Position numbers and translations under genes: made by a program. Below are positions 32,737-43,974 of a stretch of DNA of 51,002 nt, in pieces. The notes beneath the pieces are model-generated. The model saw only the letters and a list, made by a program, of their open reading frames with translations. It had not been told where the DNA came from and made no database searches. The stretch spans positions 1 through 51,002 of the forward strand of contig VJWM01000340.1 of assembly GCA_010909165.1 (NCBI GenBank), given 5' to 3'. The DNA is from Anthoceros angustus (lineage: Eukaryota; Streptophyta; Anthocerotopsida; Anthocerotales; Anthocerotaceae). Every line of letters starts with the position of its first letter. Position 1 is the first letter of the stretch.

Positions 32737-33877
32737 CTCTGCGATTGTAAGGTCCATAATTTTCGCCGCTGCCTCACTGGAATGGTGATGGGCTTTTACC
32801 CGCTCCAATGCCGCCTGGCCCAATGATTTTCTCAGGCATGGTCGCCATGGTCTGAATTTTCACCGACATATCGATCAGGTCAGCGAATGGACTGGTCATT
32901 CCGGCATCCTGGCGAATGAATTCCACCGCACCGCCGGCATCTTCAAAACACAAGGTCGGAATGCCAAAACCAGCCGCCTCCAGCACCACTACCGGAAAGG
33001 GTCTTCGCGCGACAGCAACAGGTGTCAAAAGCCGCCATGGTACTGATGTTGTCGCCATCGTGGGGCAATAAGGTTATTTGTCCGCCAAGTTTTGTTTCTC
33101 GATATCGAACACTTCGAAATAGCGCCGGTTGCTTTGCGTATTGTAACCCTTCCAAATGAAATGAACATTGATGTCGGGATAGAGGGTAGTGAAGGTCTTC
33201 ACCAGCGGAACAAAAGATCGAACCTTGCGCCATTCACTGTTTCCATAACCCCACCACAATGGCGTCTTTGTTGATGCCTTCCCGACGTTTCAGGGCCTGC
33301 ACTTCATCAGCGAACCTGGCCTTTGATCGTTCAGTGACCGGAATGCTGGAATACAATACCGATAATTTGTGCGCCGGTATCCCGAAATTGATCAGGTTTT
33401 TCCTTACCGCTTCTGAGCCGGTTAGGGAGAAGTCCGTATAGGTCAACACGGCATCGAGCGACACTTTGCTGGTGATTTGCCGGATGACGCTAGACATTTC
33501 ATGCACATAGGTCATGACGGATGCCCGGAAGGACCATTTTCTTCTGTATATGTCCGTTGCTGATGGTATTCAGAAACACCATTTTGACGCCCTTCAGTTT
33601 ATTCCTGATGGCCAAAAACGCCAACGCATTTTAATGGCGAACAGTTGCTTCTTCCATCCAGACAACAACTGACTGTCGCGCAAATCCTTTTGGTATAATA
33701 CAGATAAGTGGGTGCTATGGCAGAAAACTCGTCGAGCAGGTCGCCTTCTTCCATGACCAGAATGGAAAAGGGTATATTGGCGGTCTGCCTCAACACCTTC
33801 AGCATCTCCAACAAAATAAGCGGTGCGCCAGACCTGCTGGCATTGTGACTGACGAAAACAATTTCCGGATTATGCAC
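32733..33877 (-). CDS. GT4-family glycosyltransferase
   Basis: PEIVFVSHNASRSGAPLILL, EMLKVLRQTANIPFSILVME and EGDLLDEFSAIAPTYLYY form the N-terminal Rossmann half. Then MTYVHEMSSVIRQI, LTGSEAVRKNLINFGIP, AHKLSVLYSSIPV, VVGYGNSEWRKV, VHFIWKGYN, ITLLPHDGD and FPVVVLEAAGFGIPTLCFED, with the nucleotide-sugar Glu. About 380 residues. The proposed GTG start at 33877 follows directly, in the same frame, from the Wzt C-terminal domain, so a separate start is an assumption. Confidence 0.82.
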
Positions 33878-35110
33878 TTCAAATGACTTTATCGGTTTGG
33901 GGCTGACTGTAAATACAGATGGCACATTCAGTACACCAATATTCACTTGTCGCGAGTAATCGTTCAGCACTTTGAGTTTGGTGGGCGAAAACCAGGTGTC
34001 GATTAACGTAGCACCCGACATGATGCTGAATTCCAGCTCAAACTCGGCGTTCCAGATCGGAAAGGAGAAAGAAAAACAGCGAGGTGTTTCCGCTTTCCAG
34101 CAGGTGCACAGGTGCCGAATCATTGCTCGAACTGCTGTAGATGACAATATTATCATACTTCACATATAGCCGGACCTCTGCATTCCGGATGGCACTGTTC
34201 GCCTGCACGGAAACACTCAACTTTAAAGTATCGCGCGAATGACAGGCGTGTTTCATTACCGCCGGCACATCCAGCAATTCCCATTTTGTAAAATAAGCAG
34301 GCACATTCTCCGGAAGTGTTTTTGGTTCCATCGGCGTTCAACAGGAGTTGCCCTGGTACGCAGAAATTACTTCGGTAACGCCGCCATTCGACTTTATTTT
34401 TCCGTCTTCGAGCAATACTGCCCTGTTACATATCTGTTTGATCGAAGGGATGCTGTGACTGACCATCAGAATGGTACGACCATTTACAGCGGTGCTCTTC
34501 ATTTTACTGATGCACTTCTGCTGAAAGTCAAAATCACCCACGGCCAGCACTTCATCAATAATGAGAATTTCGGTTTCCAGGTGTGCGGCAACCGCAAACC
34601 AAGCCGTACATACATTCCGGAACTGTATCGCTTCACCGGTGTGTCGATAAAATCAGCAATACCAGAAAAATCGACGATCTCATCGAAGTGTTTGCTGATT
34701 TCTGCTTTCTTCATGCCAAGGATGGCACCGTTCAGGAAAATATTCTCCCTGCCGGAAAGATCGGGGTGAAACCCGTTCCTCCAATAGTGAAGAAAGCCGC
34801 CCATTTATACCTACCACACCACAGCTGGGCTTCGTGATCTTCGACAGAATTTTCAGCAACGTGGATTTACAGATCCATTTTGCCAATAATACCCACTACG
34901 TCGCCCTCGTTGATGGTGAGATGGATGTCGCGCAGACTCCAGAATTGATTGCCTTCAATTCGCGCGCCAGGTGTACCAGACATTGCCGCTGGCTTCTCTT
35001 TTCCAAATGCTGCCAGCAATTGTTCAATTCCGCTGAGATGGTACCGGTCGCATGTCTATTCAGCCGATACTTTTGGATACGCCCTCAAGCATGATAAGGC
35101 TGTTACTCAT
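33878..35110 (-). CDS. wzt: ABC-transporter ATPase of polysaccharide export with C-terminal sugar-binding domain (Wzt)
   Basis: Start [18 protein letters not shown]. Walker [18 protein letters not shown] is readable across a slip. Then [20 protein letters not shown], the signature [27 protein letters not shown] with Walker B and D-loop, and [18 protein letters not shown] with the H-loop. After about residue 250 comes the Wzt_C-like beta domain: [52 protein letters not shown]. This domain recognises the finished or capped glycan. About 410 residues. Partner permease: 11321-12168. Confidence 0.9.
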
Positions 35111-35252
35111 GTCTTCTCCGCATTATTGGTTCTGGATTTATTAAAACCGGAAATCGAAATTAGCGAGAACAATTTGTCCATCATATTATCTAAATGTAAA
35201 TCAGTTTTACTTCGATGATCAATTACATAAAGTAAATTTCTTTGCAACTCAG

Positions 35253-36322
35253 ATGATACCAGTAACAAAGCCATTCCTTCCGCCTGAACAAGATTACGCA
35301 CAATACGTATCCAGTATCTGGAAGCGCCATTGGCTTACAACAATGGTCCGTTGGTGAACGAACTGGAAATAAAACTTAAGCAATACCTGTCGCTGGATCA
35401 TCTGCTGTATACCACCAACGGAACGATCGCTTTGCAAATGGCAATCAAGGCACTTATGCTGAAAGGAGAAATTACAACGCCGTTCAGTTATGTAGCTACC
35501 ACTTCTTCCATTGTATGGGAAGGCTGTACGCCGGTATATGTAGACATTGATCCGCTTACGCTGAACATCAATCCCGATTTGATCGAAGCGGCCATTACAC
35601 CGGCAACGGTCGCCATGCCACATACCTATGGCAATCCTGCGATATCGATGCCATTGCTGCCATCGCCGAAAACACCAGCTGAAAGTGATCTATGATGCCG
35701 CGCACGGATTCGGCACTACCTACAAAGGCCGGTCAGTGTATTACTATGGCGATATTTTCCACCGCTAGCTTTCACGCCACAAAACTGTTTCACAGCATCG
35801 AGGCGGCGCGGTATTTACCAAAGACCCGGACATGCTACGCCGGTTGGCGTATATGCGCAACTTCGGGCACAATGGCGTTTACGATTTCGCTTCCATTGGC
35901 ATCAATGGAAAAAACAGCGAATTTTCAGCAACAATGGATTGGTGAACCTAAATTATGTGGATGAAATATTGGCCAAGAGGAAAATCCTTTGCGATCATTA
36001 CAGCAGCATCCTTCCCTATCTCCAAGTCAGAACGATAAATATCCAACCGATACTGTATACAATCATGCATATTTTCCCATCGTGTTTCCTTCGGAAGACA
36101 AACTGCTGCGTGCTTTGTTGATCCTCAACGAAAGCCTGATTTATCCGCGGCGTTATTTTTATCCAACCCTCAATCACCTCAATTACACCAACCAGGCAGA
36201 TCTTCCTGTATGCGACAGTGTCGGCAAATGTGTATTGTGTTTACCACTGTACGACACCCTTACTAAGGAAGAGATTGACCTGATCTGCCAGCTAATATTA
36301 CGCAGTACAAAACAACCCCTGA
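35253..36322 (+). CDS. DegT/DnrJ/EryC1 sugar aminotransferase (PLP-dependent)
   Basis: Start MIPVTKPFLPPEQDYAQYVS, the usual opening. Then NNGPLVNELEIKLKQYL, LLYTTNGTIALQMAIKALML, EITTPFSYVATTSSIVWEGC, PVYVDIDPLTLNINPDLIEA, VIYDAAHGFGTTYKGRSV, ISTASFHATKLFHSIEGG with the Schiff-base Lys, MRNFGHNG, YPRRYFYPTLNHL. About 355 residues. Produces an amino-deoxy sugar nucleotide, a natural substrate for the acyltransferase at 9020-9781. Stop and next start overlap as TGATG. Confidence 0.9.
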
Positions 36323-37103
36323 TGCCGACCCAGCCACGCCTAAGCGTCTGCATGATCACCTATAGGCATTCGGCCTATGTACAACAGGCGATCCATAGTG
36401 ATGATACAACAAACCGCATTTCCCGTGCACCTCTTTATTGGAGTGGATGTGTCGGACGACAACACACTGGCTTTGTGTCGGCGGGCAGAAACAATTTATC
36501 CTGGCTGCATCAACATCATCAGTTCACCGGAACGGGTAGGCATGATGGAAAACTTCCTGCGTACTTATCGTGCCTGTACCGGAAATTACATCGCCTTCAT
36601 AGAGGGGCGACGATTACTGGACCGACCCGTTGAAACTCCAAAACAGGTGGATTTGCTGGAAGCCGACCCCTCCCTGGTTGTTTGTTTCCACAATGCCATG
36701 AAACGTTTCGAAAACCAGATGGTGCCGTGGAGCGCCGTTCCACGACACGTACCTCAAGCAACGATACAATACCACCGACATGCTCGACCAATGGTTTGTA
36801 CCATCGGCATCGATTGTGTTCAAAACACCTGCGCAATTCAATTGCCCGACTGGTTCCGCCATTGCAAGAGTGGTGATATTCCCTTTCTGCTGCTCTGTCG
36901 CTCCATGGAGACGCATTCTATCTTCCAGAAACCATGGGCGTGTACAGAATCCACGATGGTGGCATCTCGAAAACACACAACGGCATGTTCAAGATAGCGG
37001 CATGGCTTATATTTTGGAGCAGTTCAATATTTACACGGGATACCGTTTTCGGGAAGCGATCTATAGTTCTCTCGAGCGCGAGATAAGACTGCATTTACCA
37101 TAG
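36322..37103 (+). CDS. GT2-family glycosyltransferase
   Basis: Start MPTQPRLSVCMITYRHSAYV, then FPVHLFIGVDVSDDNTLALC, INIISSPERVGMMENFLRTY, CTGNYIAFIEGDDYW (across a slip, metal-binding EGDDYW), KQVDLLEADPSLVVCFHNAM, WFVPSASIVFKTP, GVYRIHDGGIS, IYTGYRFREAIYSSLER. About 260 residues. Family of EpsE/WfgS-type transferases that use a DDYW motif. Converges on the membrane protein below, 9 bp between stops. Confidence 0.87.
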
Positions 37104-37112
37104 TTTCTCCTC

Positions 37113-38354
37113 TTACGGTTCGCCCAGTTGCAGCCAAAACAAAGTGCCAAAATACAGCTTCATCCACCGGATTCTCAATCAGTTTGGTTGAGCACCGGCA
37201 GCTGAATTCACCGATCCCATCAGCCTTACCGTGTTCAGCAGGAAAAGCAATATGGCGGGAAACAATAGGAAATTGAAATAGAGCTGTTTGTGGATAAGGT
37301 AAAATCCATCTCGGAAAAACTGGAAAGGAAACAACCCGCAAAACCAGGAGATAATAGACGGTCATAAACCTGCTTTTGACAGACCAGGCTTTCAACCCAT
37401 GCAATAAAATTCCTGTAATGAACAAAAACGCCGGGCGCCAACCGTCCCGAAATTAATCACGAGCGTACTCCACACGCTATCACCGAGTGGATTCTGATAA
37501 TCGACCATGGACTGTGTACTGACGATATAGGGTTTAAAACTGAATACAGTGTTTGGAATCATATTCAGGAATGAGGTCAGGAAGTTGGCCGGAAAAGCAA
37601 TCACGACACCTCATTGTTGGCCAGGTAGGATGCCGTATGCTGAACCAGGTAAAGCAGGGCTCTGCGGCGATGGGTAGCCCACTTTCTCCAGGCTGAAACC
37701 CTCTCCCAATCTCGACAAGCCAAGAAAGCCGCTAGCCGCACCCGCCAGCAGTGGGAGGAGCAATTTCTCCAGGTCCATCTATTGGGCGACAACGATGTTT
37801 TATACAACAGCCACGCCACAAGGGTCTGAAAAACATACAGCCTTCCGCCATCGACAACAGCAATATGGCTGTACCAATGGTAGCGAGAATGATGGTTGTC
37901 GATTTTTCTGCACCGACACCAATTGATACAACAGGAAAAAATTGCAGATCATCAATAAGGTCGACAGCTTGCCTCTTGCGCCGATATCATAGCTCGCATA
38001 CCCTGCAAACAATGAGGCGCGGGCCTGGAACGCAAAGGCCGCCAGCACAAACAGCAGAAATACACCGATCCAGCGCGATTGCAAAGATAGAAAATCGGCG
38101 GAAACCGATTTGCCACTACCGGCTTTCGCCAAAGCAGGGCAAAACAATAATGACCGCCATAAAATGATAGCAACCAGCGGCACAGGTAAACCAGTAAAGG
38201 TTCAGTTTGCCGGCAGGTACCAATTGAAAGATGTCGCGGAAAAGTGCGATGCCGGAAGCCCGGTAAATACTTCAGTAGACCCACCCAATACGGTGTAATC
38301 AGGTAAAACATAAACCCGAAAAAACATGTGGTGATCTATGCGGTAGGTATTCAT
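37113..38354 (-). CDS. Polytopic membrane protein, O-antigen polymerase (Wzy)-like
   Basis: About 414 residues with many hydrophobic stretches, heavily broken by slips: GFMFYLITPYWVGLLKYLPG, LYWFTCAAGCYHFMAVIIVL, RWIGVFLLFVLAAFAFQ, LLMICNFFLLYQLV, and YGILPGQQ. A large periplasmic loop follows: VFSFKPYIVSTQSMVDYQNP, then LGDSVWSTLVINFGTVGA, and closing helices. The loop plus GDSVWSTLxINFGxxG pattern is what Wzy polymerases of Bacteroidota show; sequence families are very divergent, so the call rests on topology, this motif and context. Confidence 0.6.
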
Positions 38355-38467
38355 CTCGGAAACGCAAGCTAAGCCTTTCTGACACCGGGGTCATTATTAA
38401 TAATTGAATAATATTAAATTAACACCAGCATGTTTAAAACTGACTTTTGCCTTCCCAACTCAGGACC

Positions 38468-40853
38468 ATGTCTTTCATTATTTTCCGCCTCTTTTGTTGA
38501 CCGGACTGCTGGCTTTTTTGTTTCTGCCGACGGACAAACAAGTCCGCAACTGAGTAACCTCAAAGCCGATGAACTGACTGAATACCAGGTCAAACAATTT
38601 GGACAGGAGATCAGAAGAAGACGCATCAAGGCGGAAGACCTCGATATTTATGCTTTACAGAAAGGCATCAGCGGAAGAATGGAACAAACTTAAAATACGA
38701 CTGAGCCGCGCTGGTTTCGCCCCGGAAAGAAGGGTTGCCGATGTAACCGGTGACCGCACGGTTGTCGACAGCGGAGCGGTCAACAAACCAAAAGCCTTTC
38801 GGAAGCAAGCGTTTTCAATTCACTGGTGTTGGAAAACTGGCCAGTCGATTTTCGACAATGCCATGGTCAATTTCAACACCCTGCCCATTGCCAACGCCGG
38901 ATTACCAGCTGGCGGCGGGCGACCAGCTGGTAATCGACGTTTCCGGAAACTCAAGCACAGTACAAACTGACGGTGAGTACCGAGGTTTGATCCGAATTCC
39001 CGTTGCCGGTCCTGTATCGGTAACCGGTCTTACCATGGAAGCCAAAAAATCAGACAGAAACTCAGTTCCACCATTTACCAATCGGCCCGCAGCGGAAAAA
39101 CCGCCATCGATGTAAGTCTCGGCCAGATAAGGTCGATCAAGGTACTGGTGATCGGCGAAGCCGTGTCGCCCGGAACGTATACGCTTCCGTCGCTCGCCAC
39201 GCTGATGCAGGCCTTGTATGTGAGCGGTGGACCAAACATCAATGGATCTTACCGGAACATCCAGCTGCGGAAAACAAACTGGTATCAACACTTGACATCT
39301 ACACCTTTCTGCAGAAAGGAACCAAAAATGAAGACATCAGGCTGGAAGAAGGTGACCTCATCAAGATCAATACCTATTCAAAAGAATCAGTTTGGTGGGC
39401 GGTGAAGCACCCTGGAAAATTCGACCTGCTCGACAATGAAACCTTTGATCAGGCATTGGCCTTTGCCGGCGGTTTTACCGAAACTGCATTCACGGAATAT
39501 CAATGTGATCGAAACAGACGGCCAGCAGAAAAGATCGCCACTTACGACCTGCGTACACTCACAAAACACGCTGCCAAGTTCAGGAAGTTTCTATTTGGTG
39601 GCAGCATCCTCAATGATATTCCAACCGCGTCACCATCGAGGGCGCGGTTTTGAGACCAACGAATACGAACTCCGTGAAAACATGAGACTGTTCGACCTAA
39701 TCGCCGCTGCTTCCGGGTTGCGGAAGACGCTTACCTCGATAGAGGCATAGTACACCGGCTGGAAGACGACCTCACACCGGCTGTGATCGCCTTCAGCATG
39801 AATACCGCCAGCACGGTGGGTCAGGGTACCGACTTGTTGCTGAAAAGAAGACCGGGTTACTGTCTATGGTAAATTCAGTTTGAAGAAAGTTATACCGTCA
39901 ACATTTCGGGTGATGTACTGGCACCTGGCACTTTCCTTATGAAAAAACATGCACAGGACCTACTGCTGGGAGGCGGTCTTCGCGAATCAGGCAGCCTGCG
40001 ACGGATTGAAATATCCGGAGATTAAATGACAGCATCGCCTCCGACCCCGACCTGCAGAAATCCAGTGCAGTTTTCCAGCAACCTCAATGATTCGGATGCC
40101 CAGCATTTTATCCTGGAACCATTTGATCAGGTATCGATACGTACCATACCCGGCTACAGCGTGCAAAAAACGCCGTGATCGAGGAAATCCTGTATGCGGG
40201 CAAGTACAGCCTGCTGACCAAAAAGACCGCATTTCGGACCTGATTGAAAGGAGCGGTGGAATCACCAAGAATGCCTATGTAGCAGGTGCTGTGCTGGTAA
40301 GAACACGCAATCTCACGCCTACTGAAATCAAGAACATGCAGATAGGTACGAGAAACCTCATCAAGGAAAAACCTCACGGCGGCAGTCCGGCCTATGCCGA
40401 ACTGCAATACAACGACATGGTGCAGACAAAATCGGATTTCATCAATATCAACCTGGAAAAATAATGGCTTCGCCAAAATCGGCCATGGACCTGTACCTGG
40501 AAGACGGTGATACGGTGCGTATCCCGCGACAACTACAGACGGTGCGGGTGAACGGCGAAGCTATCCGACCCTAGTGCGTTTCGACAAAGGCATGTCTTTC
40601 AAAAATACATTTACCGAGCAGGCGGTTTCAGTGATCGTGCGGCGCGGAAAGGGCCTACGTGGTGCATCCGAATGGATCTGCCGAGGGCACAAGACATTTC
40701 CTTTTCGCCAAACGCTGCCCCAAGTGAATCCGGGATCAGAAATATATATATCCCGCTTCGCCGGAAAGAGAAAGATTACGGACAGGTGAAGTAATCACCA
40801 TCGGTGCCACGCTGGTGTCGATGATGGCCATTGTATTCAGCATCCTACGATAA
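38468..40853 (+). CDS. Outer-membrane polysaccharide export protein with several SLBB domains (Wza-like)
   Basis: Start MSFIIFRLF, signal region, then QLSNLKADELTEYQVKQF, GISAEEWNKLKIRLSRAGF. The export domain is YQLAAGDQLVIDVSGNS, GLIRIPVAGPVSVTGLTME. Repeated SLBB units: KVLVIGEAVSPGTYTLPSLA, TLMQALYVSGGPNINGSYRN; FDLLDNETFDQALAFAGGFT; GDVLAPGTFLMKKHAQDLLL; NAVIEEILYAGKYSLL and RISDLIERSGGITKNAYVAG. It ends with a single helix ITIGATLVSMMAIVFSILR. About 795 residues, as in Bacteroidota capsule/EPS exporters. Forms the exit channel. Followed after 8 bp by the Wzz-like gene. Confidence 0.9.
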
Positions 40854-40861
40854 CACATCCC

Positions 40862-41897
40862 ATGACTTCTTCGGCAGAACAACAACTGTTCCGTGTTCAG
40901 CAATTACAGACCAATCTGCGTGGGTCTCCGGGAATTGCGTAAGGGCACGAAGGGATCGTGCGGCGGGTGTACTGGCCGCTGTGATTGCCATTGTGGTGGT
41001 GATCTTTACCGAACCGGTTTATACCGCCACTATCAGCTTTGTGGTGGATGAAGAAAATCAGCGTTCCGCAAAAGCGAATTCTCCATGGTCAGCGAACAGC
41101 TCGGGCTTTCTCCGGTCAGCGGCGGCTATTTTTTCCAGTGCGGGTAATATCCTCGAATTGATAAACCCCGGTTGATACTGGAAAAACCTTGCGCCGGGAA
41201 GTGAGGTCGGGCCAGCGGGATTTGCTGCTGGCGGAGTATTTCCTGGATTCACTCGACTACGCAAAAAATTCAACAAGGAAATCCGCCCTTCGTTTTAGCC
41301 GGAAAGCAACAGCCGACAGCCTTTCTCTGGTGAACGAAAACGGCATGATGACCAATATCATCCTGGCCATACAAAATAAGCACTTGGTAGTGCAGCCGCT
41401 GAAGCAATCGAATCTCATCAAAGTGAATTGCCGTTCAGAACGCGAATTTTCTCGAAACAGTTCCTTGAGGCACTTCTGGATGAAGTGTCCACTTAACGTC
41501 CATCAAAACGGAACGCGCCAAGAAAAACCTGGCAATCCTGCAAAAGAGCAGACTCGGTTCGTATAGCCTACCAGGCATTGTCGAACACCAGGGCCAGTTT
41601 TTCTGATGCCGATCTGAACCTGGTGCGCCAGGTTGCAGCGCCGGGCGAGAAAAACAGACCGATGTACAGATCATCCGTTCAGCCTATATCGAATTATCCG
41701 GAAATCTGGAAAATGCCAAAACCGTACTAATGAATACGACACCGATATTCCAGGTGCTGGACCGGCCGGTTTACCGCTCAAGCGCTACAAGCCCGACCTA
41801 ATAAAGCAGGGCGGACTCTTTTTCGTACTGGGATCACTGGTTGCGTTACTGTTTTACCGCGCAGCTCTTGTACCGTTTCCTGCTCAAACATTATTGA
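40862..41897 (+). CDS. Wzz-like chain-length determinant / co-polymerase
   Basis: Start MTSSAEQQLFRVQQLQTNLR; first helix VLLAVIAIVVVIFTEPVYTA (approximate, across slips) followed by ATISFVVDEENQRSAKANFS and MVSEQLGLSP. A long periplasmic helical part holds DLLLAEYFLDSLDYAKKF, LAILQKSRLGSYSLPGIVEH, TDVQIIRSAYIELSGN, LENAKTVLMNTTPIFQVLDR. The proline-rich stretch PVYPLKRYKPDLIKQGG precedes the second helix LFFVLGSLVALLFY. About 345 residues. Controls polymer length together with Wzy and the exporter. Its end runs into the convergent hydrolase. Confidence 0.88.
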
Positions 41898-42958
41898 TTC
41901 TTCATTTTTGAAGATCGCCCTGAATTGTCCATACAGCCACGACGCAGTGATGTCGATGTCTCGGTTTTGATACGCGGTATCCATTCTGGCAGGATAAATG
42001 TGGTTGCCGAATACCGAACCATGACTTCTGCTGTAAAATCAAATGGCGGATCAACCACGATATCAGCATCATCGAGCAATACCAGGCCGTTGGTGATCGA
42101 CAGCTCATTTAAACGTTGCGCGATGGCGCTGGCACCGCAAAAGGTGTTCGGCGGAAAGTGGAATCCATTGCTGCGCAATCTGGCGAAAAAACTGTCTTTC
42201 CGGCTCATCAGCTGGAATACTTTGGGACCGCCGGCATTAAAACAGACAAGCTTGTAACGCCGCCGTGGGAGAAACCGCAGCGATGGGCGGCCGTGCCGAA
42301 AAGACTGCCCGGCCATTGTCGATATCACCGAGAAAGGAAAATTGAAGTCTTCGGTCAGCCGATTTTGCGACAGGTAACCCGCATTTAGCGCGATGATGGC
42401 TCCGGAAGAAATTCCGCCGACGAAAATCAGGTCTTTGTCGATGCCGGTACTGTCGGCACCTTCCAGGCATTGGCGATGGCAAAAACGAATATCCTGCACC
42501 GCACGATAGATGGCCCTGTTCACGGCACGACCACCCGGCTGGTTATAGAAGACAGTATCCAGCAGGCGCGGGTCTATGCGATAATCAATGGCCGCCACTT
42601 TGTAGCCATATCGGGCGAAGCGGATGGCTTCATGCTGCATGGTAGTTTTGGTATTCCGATATCCGGCAAATCCACCGCCATGCAGGAGAATAACAAGTGG
42701 CGATTTCAGATTTCTACCAAATTCAAGCGGTTCATAGAAATCGAAAACAGCGGCGTACGCAGAGAATCAAGGAAATAGTAATCGGCAAACGTACGGTAAG
42801 GAATGTTCAGCGTCGTCTTGATTTCATCAATATCAGATACTACTTTCAAAGCGACCCTCGCGCCATGCTTGTTCGCTTCCATAACCCAATTTTCTCCGGA
42901 GACGTCGATGTTTTATGACGGCCCACTGTAAAGCTGCCACCGCAAAACACAAAACCAT
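41891..42958 (-). CDS. Alpha/beta-hydrolase, carbohydrate-esterase-like
   Basis: The oxyanion motif VILLHGGGFAGYR lies near 42650-42690 and the nucleophile elbow GGISSGAIIALNAGYLS (GxSxG type) near 42390-42430. Then FSVISTMAGQSF, NGLVLLDDADIVVDPPFDF with a likely catalytic Asp region, and a C-terminal helix ASWLYGQFRAIFKNE in another frame. About 350 residues. The start at 42958 gives MVLCFAVAALQWAV, a possible signal, but several slips follow and ATG 42882 is an alternative. Context suggests it deacylates the surface glycan; that is inference. Confidence 0.75.
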
Positions 42959-43073
42959 CGGGTTCGCGATTTCATGCACTAAAACTAGTCGTATTTGTAG
43001 CCGCCTCTGCCGCTTAATAGAAAGATAATGTCAGACTCCCGGAACACAACAGTACAGGACTATATTTAGTCAC

Positions 43074-43834
43074 ATGATAACCTCTCTTTACCTTGTTGTC
43101 ACTGGTTGCCGGCGAACCGGAACCACTCAACGTACCAAAACTACAAGCTGGTTTGGCAGGATGAATTCAACGGCCAGCAACTGAATGTTCGTTTATGGAA
43201 TCACCGCGGATTGGGCAAACGAGACGATGCCATGATGAGCGAAGACGCTGTTGCTCTCGACGGTAAAGGCAATTTGATCATAGAAGCGAAAGAGAAGGAT
43301 GGGTTGGTTTATTCAGGAATGATATCGACCGAAAATACGAAATTGTTCAGGTATGGCTATTTCGAGTGTCGGGTAAAATTTGCGCAGGCTGGAACCAGCT
43401 CCGCATTCTGGCTGCAATCGACCCATGTGGGCAGGCTAACGGGCGATGTAGCGAGCAATGGTGCGGAGATCGATGTGTTGAATATTTCCCGCACCAAAGC
43501 AAAACACAGGTAATGCATACGTTGCACTATGGCGGATATACGCCGGAGCAGCACAAGATCATTGGTCCTGTTGCCGGCAATTTGAAGGGCAAGTCCGAAG
43601 ATTTCATGTTATTGGTCTGGAATGGACATCGATGGGATATGCAGTTTTCGTTGATGGTGTTAAAACCACCACCCTGAACGACCAGGTGTCGCAGGTCGGC
43701 GAGTTTCTGATATTGAGTCTGGAGGTAAATCCTGCTTCAGCTGGACCGCTGCAGAGAGCGCAACTGCCTGCACAATTTGTAGTGGACTATGTACGGTGTA
43801 CCAAAGCAATAAAGCCCTGCTTGCGCAGGGCTAA
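43074..43834 (+). CDS. GH16-family endo-glycanase (beta-glucanase-like), secreted
   Basis: Short N-terminal signal (MITSLYL, then SLVAGEPEPLNVP across a slip). NYKLVWQDEFNGQQLNVRLW is the GH16 opening; GNLIIEAKEKDG, YSGMISTENTKLFRYGYFEC, RVKFAQAGTSSAFWLQST, NGAEID at the catalytic site, then in the next frame VEYFPHQSKTQVMHTLHYGG. Together the site reads EIDxxEY, so both catalytic Glu are present across a one-base slip. VFVDGVKTTTLNDQVSQVGE and VVDYVRVYQSNKALLAQG close the jelly roll. About 250 residues. Likely trims or releases the exported polymer. Confidence 0.88.
43813..43832 (+). terminator. Hairpin at the end of the GH16 gene
   Basis: AGCCCTGC (43813-43820), loop TTGC, GCAGGGCT (43825-43832): a perfect 8-bp GC-rich stem. 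It overlaps the last codons and stop of GH16. There is no T-run behind it, so efficiency is uncertain. Confidence 0.5.
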
Positions 43835-43890
43835 AATGCTGTGTCAACAATCGTCTTAAGCAGCTTTTGCTAAAACCTGTAGATTCTTGA

Positions 43891-43921
43891 TGTTGACCCA
43901 GGGTTCCTGCATGTTGACCCA
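43891..43921. repeat. Paired TGTTGACCCA repeats, end of an IS21-type element
   Basis: TGTTGACCCA occurs at 43891-43900 and 43912-43921 (21-bp period). IS21-family ends carry several short direct repeats that bind the transposase. They lie just outside the istB stop, so they mark the right end of the element to which istB belongs. Confidence 0.6.
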
Positions 43922-43974
43922 CCTGGTGTTACGGCAATAAGAGTAAGAGCTTAGGTATGGTTATAAAAGTAAAG

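Noticed and set aside
42780-42920. Stretch ENWVMEANKHGARVALKVVSD resembling nucleoside phosphorylases
   Set aside because: Only a short similarity, continuous with the N-terminal part of the esterase; no other phosphorylase motif is present.
43460-43500. GH16 enzyme lacking its second catalytic Glu
   Set aside because: The missing residue appears in the next frame one base later, so it is a frame slip and not a changed active site.
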